A DNA stretch of 64,000 nucleotides from Bacteroidales bacterium (GCA_016285515.1 JAEEQW010000005.1:99584-163583), one strand, 5' to 3'. Positions 34,605-43,828 are shown, numbered from the stretch's first letter. Numbers and translations: made by a program. Notes: generated by a model not told the origin, from the letters alone.

Positions 34605-36662
34605 TTATTTTATTCCTTTATCAATTTTTATTCTTGCATCCACGTCAACAACGCCCTTGCTGTTGCCAAGCAGAGGATTCAAATCCATCTCAACAATTTC
34701 CGGAGCATGTTCGACGAGAAGTGACAAACGTACCACTGCCTCTTCAAACTTGTCGATATCAACGCCTTCCTGACCTCTTACGCCCTGAAGCATTTTGTAG
34801 CCTTTGAGCTTCTTGACCATAGCTTCAACCTCTTCCTTTGCCAAAGGTGCCAATCCCGACTGAACGTCCTTCAGCACTTCAATGAAAATGCCGCCCAGAC
34901 CAAATAACACCAGATGACCGAATTTAGGTTCAAACTTTGCACCCGCATACAGCTCGACACCGGAAAGCATCGGCTGAATGAGAATTGCAGTCGTATCCTT
35001 TATCTTTATCATCCTGTCGAACTGACACTTGACTTCAGCTTCATTCTTGACATTAAGGACAACACCGCCGACATCCGACTTGTGGATAGGGCCAACAACT
35101 TTCATGACGACTGGGAATCCCAACTTAGCAGCCTGGCATGCAGCGTCATCGGCATTGGTCACCACAGCCTCACCGGCACGTACAATACCTGCCGCATCAA
35201 GGAGTTTTCCAACCTCAGTCGGTGAAATGTATCCGTCCTCAGCATTATCAATGACTTCACGGATTTTCTTAACATCAACCTCGTATGGGTCCGATATGAT
35301 TTCAGGAGCGCCGGCAGTATTCATCACCTTTCCAAAAGCATCACCGAATGTGACCTCGTCGAAGAACACGACATTGCCCTTATCAACAAACTTCTGTATT
35401 TCATCCTTTGCATTGATTACAGAAGTGAATATCGGATAAATAGGTTTCTTATATGTACGCATCAGGTCTGACACAAGGTCGAAATACGGATTCACATCAA
35501 ACAGTTTTGGGTTGCCGAATATTACTGCCATACCGTCAATGTTATCAAACTTATTTTCGCAGTAGTCCATAATGGCTTTCAAATGCTCAACCCTACCCGT
35601 CACGAGATAATCGAAAGGATTGCCGACGGAAGAGCCTGGAAGCAGCTGTGCCTGTAATTCAGGACATTCGATATGAGGTACGTTAATATCATATTTTGAA
35701 AGGGCATCGGTCAGCATGACGCCGGGTCCGCCGGCATGTGTGACAACACCGAGATTTCTGCCTTTCATGAGCCCAATCTTGAAGATACAAGCTACTGTTA
35801 CGAGGTCTTCACGGCCGTAGCATCTGACAATGCCAGCCTTACGCAACAGAGCGTCAACTGCGGTATCGGAACCCGCCAAGGCTCCGGTATGTGATGTTGC
35901 AGCACGGCTTCCTGCAGGTGAACTGCCAGCCTTGACAGCAGCGATATAACAACCTTTCCTTATAAGACTGCGGGCATGCTTCAAAAGCTTTGCGGGTTTC
36001 TTTATGCTTTCGATATACAGAAGTTTTATTTTTGAGCTTTTACCCTCTTCGTAAGTTTCATCCAAATATTCAAGCATCTCTTCAACACCAATCTGAGCGC
36101 TATTACCTACTGATGTGATGCTGTTGAAGCTGAGGCCGTGGGAAATACCTGTTTCCATAACGAACAGAGCCGTTGAACCTGAGCCGGAAATGAAATCGGC
36201 TCCATCGGGACCAAGTGTTGGTATAGGCGCCACGAAAACGCCTGGATAATTAACATTCATATATCCTATGCAGTTCGGACCGATAAGGCTTCCGCCTGCC
36301 TTGTCAATAGTTTCAACTATTTTTCTTTCTATCTCAGCACCCTCAGGACTTTCCTCTCCGAAACCAGCCGATAAAATAATGAAACCTCCTGTCTTCTTCT
36401 GGTTTGCGAGCACGTCAATTGCGTGAAGGCAATATTTGTTAGCAATTGCAATCACAGCACAATCGCATTCAGGCAGATCTTCCACCTGCTGATATGCTTT
36501 GATACCCTGGACTTCAGGAAGTTTTGGATTTACGACATACAATTTATCTTTCAAACCATATTCCAAAAGGTTTTTCAGAACCAATCCGCCAGGTTTTGAG
36601 ACGTCATTGGAACCACCTACCACCACTATACTTTGTGGGTTAATTAACTTGTTGTTTATCAT
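34605..36662 (-). CDS. ADP-forming acetate/acyl-CoA ligase, fused alpha-beta
   Basis: 685 residues. Residues ~1-130 form a CoA-binding Rossmann domain (SIVVVGGSNDVSKPGGLVL). Residues ~150-450 are the succinyl-CoA-ligase-like part with the phospho-accepting histidine at H258 in SHTGALAGSD. The C-terminal ~220 residues are an ATP-grasp domain (PVVMKVVGPIHKSDVGGVV). The enzyme turns acyl-CoA, ADP and phosphate into acid, CoA and ATP. Next to a 2-oxoacid:ferredoxin oxidoreductase and an aminotransferase, it completes substrate-level phosphorylation from amino acids. Confidence 0.92.
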   Translation of the reverse strand: MINNKLINPQSIVVVGGSNDVSKPGGLVLKNLLEYGLKDKLYVVNPKLPEVQGIKAYQQVEDLPECDCAVIAIANKYCLHAIDVLANQKKTGGFIILSAGFGEESPEGAEIERKIVETIDKAGGSLIGPNCIGYMNVNYPGVFVAPIPTLGPDGADFISGSGSTALFVMETGISHGLSFNSITSVGNSAQIGVEEMLEYLDETYEEGKSSKIKLLYIESIKKPAKLLKHARSLIRKGCYIAAVKAGSSPAGSRAATSHTGALAGSDTAVDALLRKAGIVRCYGREDLVTVACIFKIGLMKGRNLGVVTHAGGPGVMLTDALSKYDINVPHIECPELQAQLLPGSSVGNPFDYLVTGRVEHLKAIMDYCENKFDNIDGMAVIFGNPKLFDVNPYFDLVSDLMRTYKKPIYPIFTSVINAKDEIQKFVDKGNVVFFDEVTFGDAFGKVMNTAGAPEIISDPYEVDVKKIREVIDNAEDGYISPTEVGKLLDAAGIVRAGEAVVTNADDAACQAAKLGFPVVMKVVGPIHKSDVGGVVLNVKNEAEVKCQFDRMIKIKDTTAILIQPMLSGVELYAGAKFEPKFGHLVLFGLGGIFIEVLKDVQSGLAPLAKEEVEAMVKKLKGYKMLQGVRGQEGVDIDKFEEAVVRLSLLVEHAPEIVEMDLNPLLGNSKGVVDVDARIKIDKGIK

Positions 36663-36681
36663 TTCTTTATATATTTTATTT

Positions 36682-37731
36682 CTATTTTATCCAGTCTGAC
36701 AAATTTGTCTTTATTGTTAAACAATTCGTTGCACCGGCAACGGAGTATATTGCATGAGAATATCCTATCTGAAATTTATAGATGTCAAGTCCGATTCCGA
36801 ACGAAAATCCAGAAAGCCCTGCATGAGTTGTGGAAAGACGAAGTTCCTGACGTCTCTGGAAATTATATCCGAACCTCAGACAAATAATCTTTGCTATTGT
36901 AAATTCACCACCAATGGTCACGTGACGTATCAGATTATCCCCAAATATTGCAGCCGCCGTACGGCCGATAGGCTCGCCTGTGTTCGGATCGATGGTTCTC
37001 GAAGTAAGCGTGGGGTCATCATATATCAAATTCCATTTCTGCAAATCGTGCAGCAACAGCATAAACCTGAACGGCAGATGCTGAAATCCCACCGACATAG
37101 CATAGTCAATCTCAAACGGCAGTCTTGAACGCTCAGAAGCGTAAGAGAACAGTTCTACGCCTCCATTTCTGACTATCAGCGACATGTCAAAATTTTTCTC
37201 GGGGATTCTGTATGTCCCTGCAACATCGACTGCAACCGCAAATGAATTATATGACTCCAAACCGGAATATATCATTTTGAAATTCGCACCGATTGACCAG
37301 TTATCGCTAAGTTGTCTTCCCCAACCTATAACAGCAGCAATTTCATTTGCGGAAAAATCACCTGACACAATACCCATCTCATCGGCATATTTGAATTTGC
37401 CGTAATTGATGTACTGCATGGTTCCGACAAAGGTGCCTATTTTGTTGAAATCCCTTGAATATGAAGCAAAACCGAGATGTGTGCCGAAATAATTGTTATA
37501 CGACAGTGACAGAGCATTGTTCATGTTTGCATTTATCAAAGACGGATTTGTAATCGCCATGTTGATATCGTCATCATATATGGAAGTTGCCGGCATTCCA
37601 AACGAAGAAAGCCTGGCATCGTTTGCGAGGTCGAGAAACAGATATGAAGCCCCTCCGCCCGTTTGTGCCGCTATACCATAAGGTATTGAAATACAAACAA
37701 ATAGTATTAATTTATAAATGTAATTTTTCAT
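36682..37731 (-). CDS. porQ: PorQ-like type IX secretion system protein
   Basis: 349 residues from ATG 37731 (MKNYIYKLILF); the frame can also begin at a TTG one codon earlier. Signal peptide to IAAQ. The mature start GGGASYLFLDLANDARLSSFGMPATSIYDDDINMAITNPSLIN and the middle GTFVGTMQYINYGKFKYADEMG match PorQ. In Porphyromonas PorQ is needed for type IX secretion, but its mechanism is not clear. No other Por gene is in this window. A TAnnTTTG box lies 13 bases upstream. Confidence 0.85.
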   Translation of the reverse strand: MKNYIYKLILFVCISIPYGIAAQTGGGASYLFLDLANDARLSSFGMPATSIYDDDINMAITNPSLINANMNNALSLSYNNYFGTHLGFASYSRDFNKIGTFVGTMQYINYGKFKYADEMGIVSGDFSANEIAAVIGWGRQLSDNWSIGANFKMIYSGLESYNSFAVAVDVAGTYRIPEKNFDMSLIVRNGGVELFSYASERSRLPFEIDYAMSVGFQHLPFRFMLLLHDLQKWNLIYDDPTLTSRTIDPNTGEPIGRTAAAIFGDNLIRHVTIGGEFTIAKIICLRFGYNFQRRQELRLSTTHAGLSGFSFGIGLDIYKFQIGYSHAIYSVAGATNCLTIKTNLSDWIK

Positions 37732-37744
37732 CAAAAATTTTTTA

Positions 37745-37752
37745 CAAATTTA
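37745..37752 (-). promoter_or_regulatory. Putative -7 box for porQ
   Basis: Minus-strand TAAATTTG, 13 bases before the porQ ATG. Confidence 0.35.
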
Positions 37753-37779
37753 ATCATTTTTTTCATATTCACATCATGC

Positions 37780-39135
37780 TCATAACTTATTCATCTTAGC
37801 GATGTAACCCTTGGAAATATCATTAATCAAATTGAGTGCCTTATCATCGAATTCGAAATCACCTATCCGGCGGATTCTGAAAACATCTATCGAAGTGCCA
37901 GTCAGAAAAGCACCGTCATAAAACCGAATCTTGTCTACATGTATAGGCCTGAAAATCAATTTAATACCAAGTTCTTTGATCGTTTCGATGACCTTTGTAC
38001 GCGTTATTCCTATAAGCACCTGATTGTCAGGGGCCGTATATATCACACTGTCTTTTACGAAAAAAACATTTGACTTGCTGCCTTCCGTTATTTCACCGTC
38101 ATTATTAACCAAAAGGACTTCATAAACATCATTGTCATTCTTCACCCTGTCAGCATTGGAACGATATGTCTGATTGAATCTCTTCACATTCGGGTTATCC
38201 CTCATAATATTTGCACATACAACATCTGCCCCCTTTTTATGATACTCCTCGTCCGGATAATAACTTTTGATAAAAAACATGAACAAGTCCTTTGAATCGT
38301 ATGCGACCTTGACATTGCAATTATGAATGTCATTCACTTCAATAAGGGTTTGAATGTCGTTTCTGAACGACTCCATGTCACAGCCGAAAGATTTGTCATT
38401 ATTGGAATGGAGCAGCCTTTCGTAATGTTCCACACAAAAAACAGGTTTGGAGTTTTTTATTCTTATAACTTCATAAAGGAAAGCATTTTGCAATGTATAT
38501 TCCTGCTTATCACAGAGTTGATGATTTTTTATAATATAATTTCCGACAATATTTTCCATTTGTTCACACCTACTTAAAAAGTCTGATATCTGAGGCATAA
38601 CAGGCGAAACACCGTCATTGGTAATCACAAAATCAGCGAGTTTGCATTTCACATCTTCCTTCCACTGAAATTTTGTCCTTGCGAGACAGTTTTCATAGTT
38701 ATGCGGGTTTCTGGCACGCAAACGTTGCAGACGTATATTTTCATCTGCAAAGACGCAGATTGTCATATTGAAAATTTTATTCCATCCGCTTTCAAAAATC
38801 ATGGCAGCCTCGACAAAAAGAACAGATTCCGAGGAGTGCTTCTGCTGCCACTGACGGATTTTTTCTGTAAGAAACGGGTATAAAGTATTTACTATCAGCG
38901 AATTGTTTTCAGGGGAAAGGAAAATGAACTCTGCGATTTTCGCAAAGTCTGGCTTTGTGAAATCTATTAAATCAATACCGGCTTTTTTGTTGATTGCTGC
39001 GGCGATTTCCTGACTGTAATACAGTTTTTTTGCTTCATCATCGGCATAGAACACACTATATCCCAGCGTTTCAAAAATGCGTGAAATTACAGATTTTCCT
39101 GAAGCGATGGAACCAGTGATACCGACTAACATCAT
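37780..39135 (-). CDS. coaE: Fusion: dephospho-CoA kinase (CoaE) + class IV aminotransferase-like
   Basis: 451 residues in one frame. Residues 1-190 are CoaE: P-loop GSIASGKS at 8-15, VFYADDEAKKLYY and EAAMIFESGWNKIFN. CoaE phosphorylates dephospho-CoA, the last step of CoA synthesis. Residues ~193-451 are a PLP fold-type IV protein of the PabC/IlvE kind (FCVEHYERLLHS, VLLVNNDGEITEGSKSNVFFV, GITRTKVIE, FLTGTSIDVFRI). An in-frame methionine (M193, ATG at 38557-38559) sits exactly at the join, so the second part could also be made separately. The start overlaps the ybbR-like stop by 4 bases (ATGA). Confidence 0.85.
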   Translation of the reverse strand: MMLVGITGSIASGKSVISRIFETLGYSVFYADDEAKKLYYSQEIAAAINKKAGIDLIDFTKPDFAKIAEFIFLSPENNSLIVNTLYPFLTEKIRQWQQKHSSESVLFVEAAMIFESGWNKIFNMTICVFADENIRLQRLRARNPHNYENCLARTKFQWKEDVKCKLADFVITNDGVSPVMPQISDFLSRCEQMENIVGNYIIKNHQLCDKQEYTLQNAFLYEVIRIKNSKPVFCVEHYERLLHSNNDKSFGCDMESFRNDIQTLIEVNDIHNCNVKVAYDSKDLFMFFIKSYYPDEEYHKKGADVVCANIMRDNPNVKRFNQTYRSNADRVKNDNDVYEVLLVNNDGEITEGSKSNVFFVKDSVIYTAPDNQVLIGITRTKVIETIKELGIKLIFRPIHVDKIRFYDGAFLTGTSIDVFRIRRIGDFEFDDKALNLINDISKGYIAKMNKL

Positions 39136-40061
39136 TTATGGATCAAATATTCTACAGTATTGGGGTCAACGTCTATAACTATCACATTATCAGCGGTTGT
39201 CTTCATATCAACCAAAGCCTTATTGACATTTCCTTCGGGAATGACAACCTCCAGATAGAAATCATCTTTCGAGATCTGGTTAAAATCTGCCAAAGGCACA
39301 TTGAATCTGCCCGTAACGCTTTCGGGAAAGAACCACAGATTATTGGAATCGTAAAAATCTTCGATTTTCAGAGTCACGGAGGATTCAGTAAATTCAGCGA
39401 CATTAATGTTATATGTCACCACAGACGGTTCAACGGTAAAGTCATGGTAATAGTCCTCAAAGTTGAAATCAATGGCTTTTGACCTGTTAACCAAAGAGAT
39501 TGGTGAATACGCCAACGTAACATGGTCCACCTGTTCAACATTGTAAGTCAATCCTGTAACCGTAACTGAATCGCATGAGAAGCCAGAACCTTTCAGCAGC
39601 ATGTATCCTGAAGCGACTTCAAACCGTGAATCATCCTTTAGGGGTACCTTCTTACTTATTGCCTTTTCAAATGTCAATGATATGGAATCGGTTGATATTG
39701 AATAATTGACAGATGTCTTAAGCATATCGCCAATCTGATTTTTCACATAAGGAGCCACCTGGTAAGTATATACCAGTTTATCCTTTCCAGCAGTTTTCAC
39801 GTTGGCAAGACTGACTATTACAGATGAATTCTTAATATGGGAATGGATTTCATTAACCTGGTTCCCTTCAACTGAGAGACTGATATTGATGAAATTGGAT
39901 GATTTGTCTGTAATAAAGTAACTATCAGGCAAATCAACATATTCAACCTCTATTCTCTCCTTAAGAACGGTATCTGAAGAGAGATAGATGATATACCAAA
40001 TCAATGCGGAGATTACAATGCAAATCCAGAATGACCGCGATTTAATCCATCCCCATTTCAC
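39132..40061 (-). CDS. YbbR-like domain protein (CdaR-like)
   Basis: 309 residues: a single N-terminal membrane helix (FWICIVISALIWYIIYLS) followed by extracytoplasmic YbbR-type beta repeats (LIKIDDFYDSNNLW.., VPLKDDSRFEVASGYML). In Firmicutes CdaR regulates the diadenylate cyclase; in Bacteroidetes the gene commonly lies between yajC and coaE, as here. Role here unknown. It starts 6 bases after yajC ends. Confidence 0.8.
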   Translation of the reverse strand: MKWGWIKSRSFWICIVISALIWYIIYLSSDTVLKERIEVEYVDLPDSYFITDKSSNFINISLSVEGNQVNEIHSHIKNSSVIVSLANVKTAGKDKLVYTYQVAPYVKNQIGDMLKTSVNYSISTDSISLTFEKAISKKVPLKDDSRFEVASGYMLLKGSGFSCDSVTVTGLTYNVEQVDHVTLAYSPISLVNRSKAIDFNFEDYYHDFTVEPSVVTYNINVAEFTESSVTLKIEDFYDSNNLWFFPESVTGRFNVPLADFNQISKDDFYLEVVIPEGNVNKALVDMKTTADNVIVIDVDPNTVEYLIHK

Positions 40062-40067
40062 AATGGA

Positions 40068-40400
40068 CTATTTGTTCAGAGCAGCGGATGCCTCAGCGTT
40101 GATGGCTGATTTGTCCATTTCAAGTTTTGTACCCTGTGATTCTATTACTACTGTTTTTTCGCTTATTTCAACTATCTTGCCATATATACCGCCAATAGTG
40201 ACTATTTTGTCTCCCTTCTTCAAAGATTCCTGATATTGTTTCTGTTCTTTGGCTTTCTTTGACTGAGGGCGGATGAAAAACAGCCAGAACAACAGCATGA
40301 GCACAAGCATCAATACCAATGTTGACCATGGACTTGAACTTTGCTGACCGTTAGCACCGGATGCAGGCTGTGACATAAGAATCAAATAGAGTAATTTCAT
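40068..40400 (-). CDS. yajC: Preprotein translocase accessory subunit YajC
   Basis: 110 residues: one membrane helix (STLVLMLVLMLLFWLFFIRPQSKKAKEQKQ) followed by the conserved LKKGDKIVTIGGIYGKIVEI. YajC associates with SecDF at the Sec translocon. First gene of yajC-ybbR-coaE on the minus strand. Confidence 0.93.
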   Translation of the reverse strand: MKLLYLILMSQPASGANGQQSSSPWSTLVLMLVLMLLFWLFFIRPQSKKAKEQKQYQESLKKGDKIVTIGGIYGKIVEISEKTVVIESQGTKLEMDKSAINAEASAALNK

Positions 40401-40460
40401 TTTTTTTATTAGTTAAAGGTTATTAATTCGTATTTGTAATTTGGTGCGAAGATAATAAAA

Positions 40461-40985
40461 TTATTCCAAAGACATCATGTCTTTTAAAATTTTTATCACC
40501 TCCGGATCTGTAATAGGGATATCGCCAAGTTCCTCCTTTACGGCCTTGGTGTCGAGTTCGGCTTCTGCCGCATCAGTTTTATGGCGATAATAGTAGTCAA
40601 TTTCCGGATTGGAGGAGATTATCATAGCCATCACCGATTCAATGTCGCCAAGAGGCTGACGATCAGGATGATCGAGTACAAAAGTTGCAGTAACCACAGT
40701 TCCCACACCAAGTTCGCTTTTGATGTCAAACATACCGCCTGCCATTTCAGCATGTTGTTTCAGAAATGGAACTCCCAAGCCTATATGACGGGTTTTGCGA
40801 CTGGAATAAAACGGGTCTGTGACTTTCTTCAGAACTTCCTCGTCCATACCGCAGCCATCGTCTGTTATAGTCAGTTTCATAAAGTTATCCTTCTCGCTTT
40901 CTTCGATTTCAATTTTCAAAGTCTTGCAACCTGCACGGATGGAGTTGTTGGCAATATCAAGAATGTTTAAAGCTATTTCTTTCAT
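40461..40985 (-). CDS. GHKL ATP-binding protein (kinase-like, no HisKA domain)
   Basis: 174 residues. GHKL ATP-binding blocks: N-box ILDIANNSIRAG, G1 DDGCGMDEE, DPFYSSRKTRHIGLGVPFLKQHAE and GVGTVVTATF. There is no phospho-accepting His domain or membrane segment, so it is a stand-alone ATPase or kinase domain. It is the last gene of the six-gene operon around the [FeFe]-hydrogenase homologue and begins 2 bases after the PHP gene ends. In Thermotoga and Firmicutes such proteins occur next to sensory or bifurcating [FeFe]-hydrogenase genes. Confidence 0.85.
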   Translation of the reverse strand: MKEIALNILDIANNSIRAGCKTLKIEIEESEKDNFMKLTITDDGCGMDEEVLKKVTDPFYSSRKTRHIGLGVPFLKQHAEMAGGMFDIKSELGVGTVVTATFVLDHPDRQPLGDIESVMAMIISSNPEIDYYYRHKTDAAEAELDTKAVKEELGDIPITDPEVIKILKDMMSLE

Positions 40986-40987
40986 TT

Positions 40988-41710
40988 TTAATCATTTTTT
41001 GTGCAAAGATACTCTCTTATTGATTTAAATGACAGTTCTTCCAGTTCCAATACGTTGCATACGCAGCCGACATCATCAATAAAGTGAGCATCAGAATCCT
41101 GTGTTATTCTATAACTGCTGATATACGGATAAAGTTTCAAAATTTTCTGAAACGAACAGAATTTTGAAATTTCAAACGCATCCGGTTTCAAGTCCAACGG
41201 GACGAATCCGAGCTGACTTGTCACGCTGAATGTTGGGCGGTCGATATGAGCCGGAATGAATATACCGTTGAGGGATTTCACCTCAGCCTGAACCTCATCC
41301 ATGCTCTGGTCAATGCCCGATAGAAGATAATAAGGCAGTTCATCAACTATTTCCTCATCCTCATCGACTATGACCTGATATCCGAATTTGTCGGGATCAT
41401 TTGGAATAGGAGGAAGATATTTGTCTATATACGCCTGAAAGGCAGTGATTTCATCTGGTTTCTCAAAGAATGCAAGGCAGTGTATATCTTCTTTTGTACA
41501 CACTTCGCAGCCACACATGACAAAAACACCCTCGCGGTCTCCTATTTTCTTGGCAACCTGGGTATGTTGAGTTGCATTGTGGTCTGTTATTCCAATTATA
41601 TTGATGTGTTTCTTTTTTGCAGCCTGAATGATGTTTACAGGGCTCATATCAAGACTGCCGCATGGAGAAAGAACAGTATGTATATGGAAATCAGCCTTGT
41701 AGTTTTTCAT
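40988..41710 (-). CDS. PHP-domain phosphoesterase-like protein
   Basis: 240 residues. The N-terminal metal motif HIH (ADFHIHTVLSPCG) is followed by GITDHNAT, VMCGCEVCTKEDIHCLAFF and the C-terminal ITQDSDAHFIDD, all PHP elements. It contains several extra cysteines (CGCEVC), which could serve redox sensing. It begins 2 bases after the DRTGG gene ends. Homologues accompany [FeFe]-hydrogenase signalling genes in anaerobes; the substrate is unknown. Confidence 0.85.
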   Translation of the reverse strand: MKNYKADFHIHTVLSPCGSLDMSPVNIIQAAKKKHINIIGITDHNATQHTQVAKKIGDREGVFVMCGCEVCTKEDIHCLAFFEKPDEITAFQAYIDKYLPPIPNDPDKFGYQVIVDEDEEIVDELPYYLLSGIDQSMDEVQAEVKSLNGIFIPAHIDRPTFSVTSQLGFVPLDLKPDAFEISKFCSFQKILKLYPYISSYRITQDSDAHFIDDVGCVCNVLELEELSFKSIREYLCTKND

Positions 41711-41712
41711 TT

Positions 41713-42048
41713 CTACTTTGATTCCAGCAGATTATATATTTCGCCGCAGACTTCAAATGTACCTTTTGAAGTTCCTAAAAGCAAAACATTTTCCTCGTTG
41801 GCGGCTTCGATAGATTCCTCGGAAGGGACATTACTGTTGGTAAATATCACCGCCGACAATTCCTTCAGTGCAGCCACTGCCACAACATTTTTATGGGTCT
41901 GCATGGTAACCCAGATATTTCCTTCAGAGGAATTGCCCATAACATCGCTAAGGAGGTCAGACGCATATCCTGCAGTTATTTCCTTATCAGTGTCAGCTTT
42001 ACTGAACACATTATATTGTAATTTTTCTATTAATTCGCTAACTTTCAT
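41713..42048 (-). CDS. DRTGG-domain protein
   Basis: 111 residues. MKVSELIEKLQYNVFS and ITAGYASDLLSDVMG are characteristic of DRTGG domains, which occur in HPr kinase N-termini and phosphotransacetylase. The domain is thought to bind a ligand; no catalytic motif is visible. A second copy starts the same operon (43829). It begins 5 bases after the hydrogenase-like gene ends. Confidence 0.8.
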   Translation of the reverse strand: MKVSELIEKLQYNVFSKADTDKEITAGYASDLLSDVMGNSSEGNIWVTMQTHKNVVAVAALKELSAVIFTNSNVPSEESIEAANEENVLLLGTSKGTFEVCGEIYNLLESK

Positions 42049-42053
42049 GATAA

Positions 42054-43412
42054 TTAATTATCGTTTTCCAATTTGTTTTTTAATTCTTCTACTATTTTGC
42101 TGTCGCCCCAAATTTTTCGGATGATTTCTTTTCCTCTGTCATTCTTGGAATTGAAAGCGACCTGAATGAACATGCAACTTGAAAGTGGTTTCAGCGATTT
42201 GACGACATCTTCAGAAAAAGCCTCACATGTCGGGCAACCGCAGCATCCACAATCAAGTTGAGGAAGCATTTTATATATTTCCTGCTTCTGTTCCATCTTT
42301 TTTATGGCCACTGAAATATCCTTGTCAAGACCTTCAATAGGACGCGGATTCACAGTCGGAACTTTGATCTCATCATACGTGATGTCGCTGTAATAAGGGC
42401 CATGACGTTTATTTACGGCCTTTTTGTTAGCTCTCATCATGAGCTTTTCAACGGTAAGGAACCTGTTGCCCTGGGTGAGAATGCCACCGGCACACCCCTG
42501 GTCACATGCTCGGAGTTCAAGGAAGTCAATGTCATCAATGGCCTCATCGTCAACTTTGTTGAGAAATTCAATGACATTGGCAATACCGTCAATGGACAGC
42601 TTTCTTCCGAAAGCATGTTTGATTTCGCCACCAGTAAGGCTCCATTTGACTTCAGTACGTGTGAGTGATGTCTTACGTTTAAAACTAGGATCGACTGTCC
42701 CCTTAATCTTCTGCAATTCTATGCTGAGCCTGTCAAACATCATATCCATATTGAGGAAACCCGTAATAGGAGATTTTTCATCCCCGACAGGACTTACGAC
42801 AGCGCATATCTTCGCTGCACAAGGAGTTATATAAAATATACCAACATCCGAAGGATCAATGCCCTTATCTGCGGCTTCCTTCAATATTGTAAGACCAGTT
42901 ATATCTATTAGTGATTTTACAAGGACAAGGTTCTCGGTCAATGTCGGAAATCTCACCTGAATCAGTCGTACTATTGCCGGACAGAAACTCGAGATGACCG
43001 GCTTTATGTCCGATTCCTGTTGGAATCTTCTGATTGCATCTATCTGAAATTCAGCCGACAATTCTTCCTCATAAACACTGGTAAAGCCAATACTCAGCAA
43101 AGCTCTGTGCAGGTCGTCATGAGTGACGTCGAGTTTAAACTGCCCGAAAAGCACTGCAGGAATAAGTGCAACCCTATATTTATACTTGAAGATTGACTGC
43201 AAATCACCTTGTGAAATATGAATTGCATTGAAATTACAGGCCTTTATACATTCGCCACAATCAATACACCTGCTGTTACTGATCATGGCGGTGCCATTGC
43301 AGATTCTGATAGCAGCAGTTGAACAAATTTTCATACATCGTGTACATCCTATACATTGGTTTTCATCAACGTATATTGCATGAAATATTGAAGATGGCGA
43401 TTGCTTTTCCAT
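42054..43412 (-). CDS. [FeFe]-hydrogenase-like protein, putative sensory (group C/D type)
   Basis: 452 residues. Two N-terminal ferredoxin clusters: C20/C23/C26/C30 and C49/C52/C55/C59. The H-cluster domain keeps all four cluster cysteines: C144 (SSFCPA, motif L1), C198 (TPCAAK, L2) and C303 and C307 (ACDQGCAGG, L3). In catalytic hydrogenases L1 is TSCCP; here the first Cys, used for proton transfer, is Phe143, and L2 lacks the usual MPCxxKxxE glutamate. A C-terminal Fe-S motif CGCCGCPTC (388-396) follows. These changes and the operon fit putative sensory [FeFe] hydrogenases. No maturase genes are in the window. Confidence 0.88.
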   Translation of the reverse strand: MEKQSPSSIFHAIYVDENQCIGCTRCMKICSTAAIRICNGTAMISNSRCIDCGECIKACNFNAIHISQGDLQSIFKYKYRVALIPAVLFGQFKLDVTHDDLHRALLSIGFTSVYEEELSAEFQIDAIRRFQQESDIKPVISSFCPAIVRLIQVRFPTLTENLVLVKSLIDITGLTILKEAADKGIDPSDVGIFYITPCAAKICAVVSPVGDEKSPITGFLNMDMMFDRLSIELQKIKGTVDPSFKRKTSLTRTEVKWSLTGGEIKHAFGRKLSIDGIANVIEFLNKVDDEAIDDIDFLELRACDQGCAGGILTQGNRFLTVEKLMMRANKKAVNKRHGPYYSDITYDEIKVPTVNPRPIEGLDKDISVAIKKMEQKQEIYKMLPQLDCGCCGCPTCEAFSEDVVKSLKPLSSCMFIQVAFNSKNDRGKEIIRKIWGDSKIVEELKNKLENDN

Positions 43413-43414
43413 AA

Positions 43415-43825
43415 TTAAAGATAGTTTATGAAATCAACTGTAGTTCCCTCACCGACAACACTTTTAATATTCAGTTCATCGGTATTCTTTTTAATGTTGG
43501 GCAGTCCCATACCGGCACCAAACCCCATTTCCCTTACGAGAGGTGAAGCGGTTGAATAACCTTTTTCCATGGCGCGTTCAATGGACGGGATGCCAGGACC
43601 TCTGTCATTTAAGACAACGTGCACCTTGCTGTCATCAATGTCAACGATTATGTCACCTTCATAGGCATGGGCCACAATATTGACTTCCGCCTCATAAAGA
43701 GCAACAACTATACGCTTAATGACCATCGGGTTAAGATTAAGCTGTTTGAGGACCTTCTTAATCTCTCCTGAAGCATGACCGGCCTTTGAAAAATTTCCTC
43801 CCTGTACCTTGTATTCTAAATGCAT
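43415..43825 (-). CDS. RsbW-like GHKL ATP-binding protein
   Basis: 136 residues. VALYEAEVNIVAHAYEGD (N-box), LNDRGPGIP (G1) and GFGAGMGLPNIKKN (G2) are those of anti-sigma-factor kinases of the RsbW/SpoIIAB type. It is short and lacks other domains. It may bind or phosphorylate a partner in the signalling relay. Two bases separate it from the downstream [FeFe]-hydrogenase-like gene and three from the upstream DRTGG gene. Confidence 0.85.
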   Translation of the reverse strand: MHLEYKVQGGNFSKAGHASGEIKKVLKQLNLNPMVIKRIVVALYEAEVNIVAHAYEGDIIVDIDDSKVHVVLNDRGPGIPSIERAMEKGYSTASPLVREMGFGAGMGLPNIKKNTDELNIKSVVGEGTTVDFINYL

Positions 43826-43828
43826 AAG

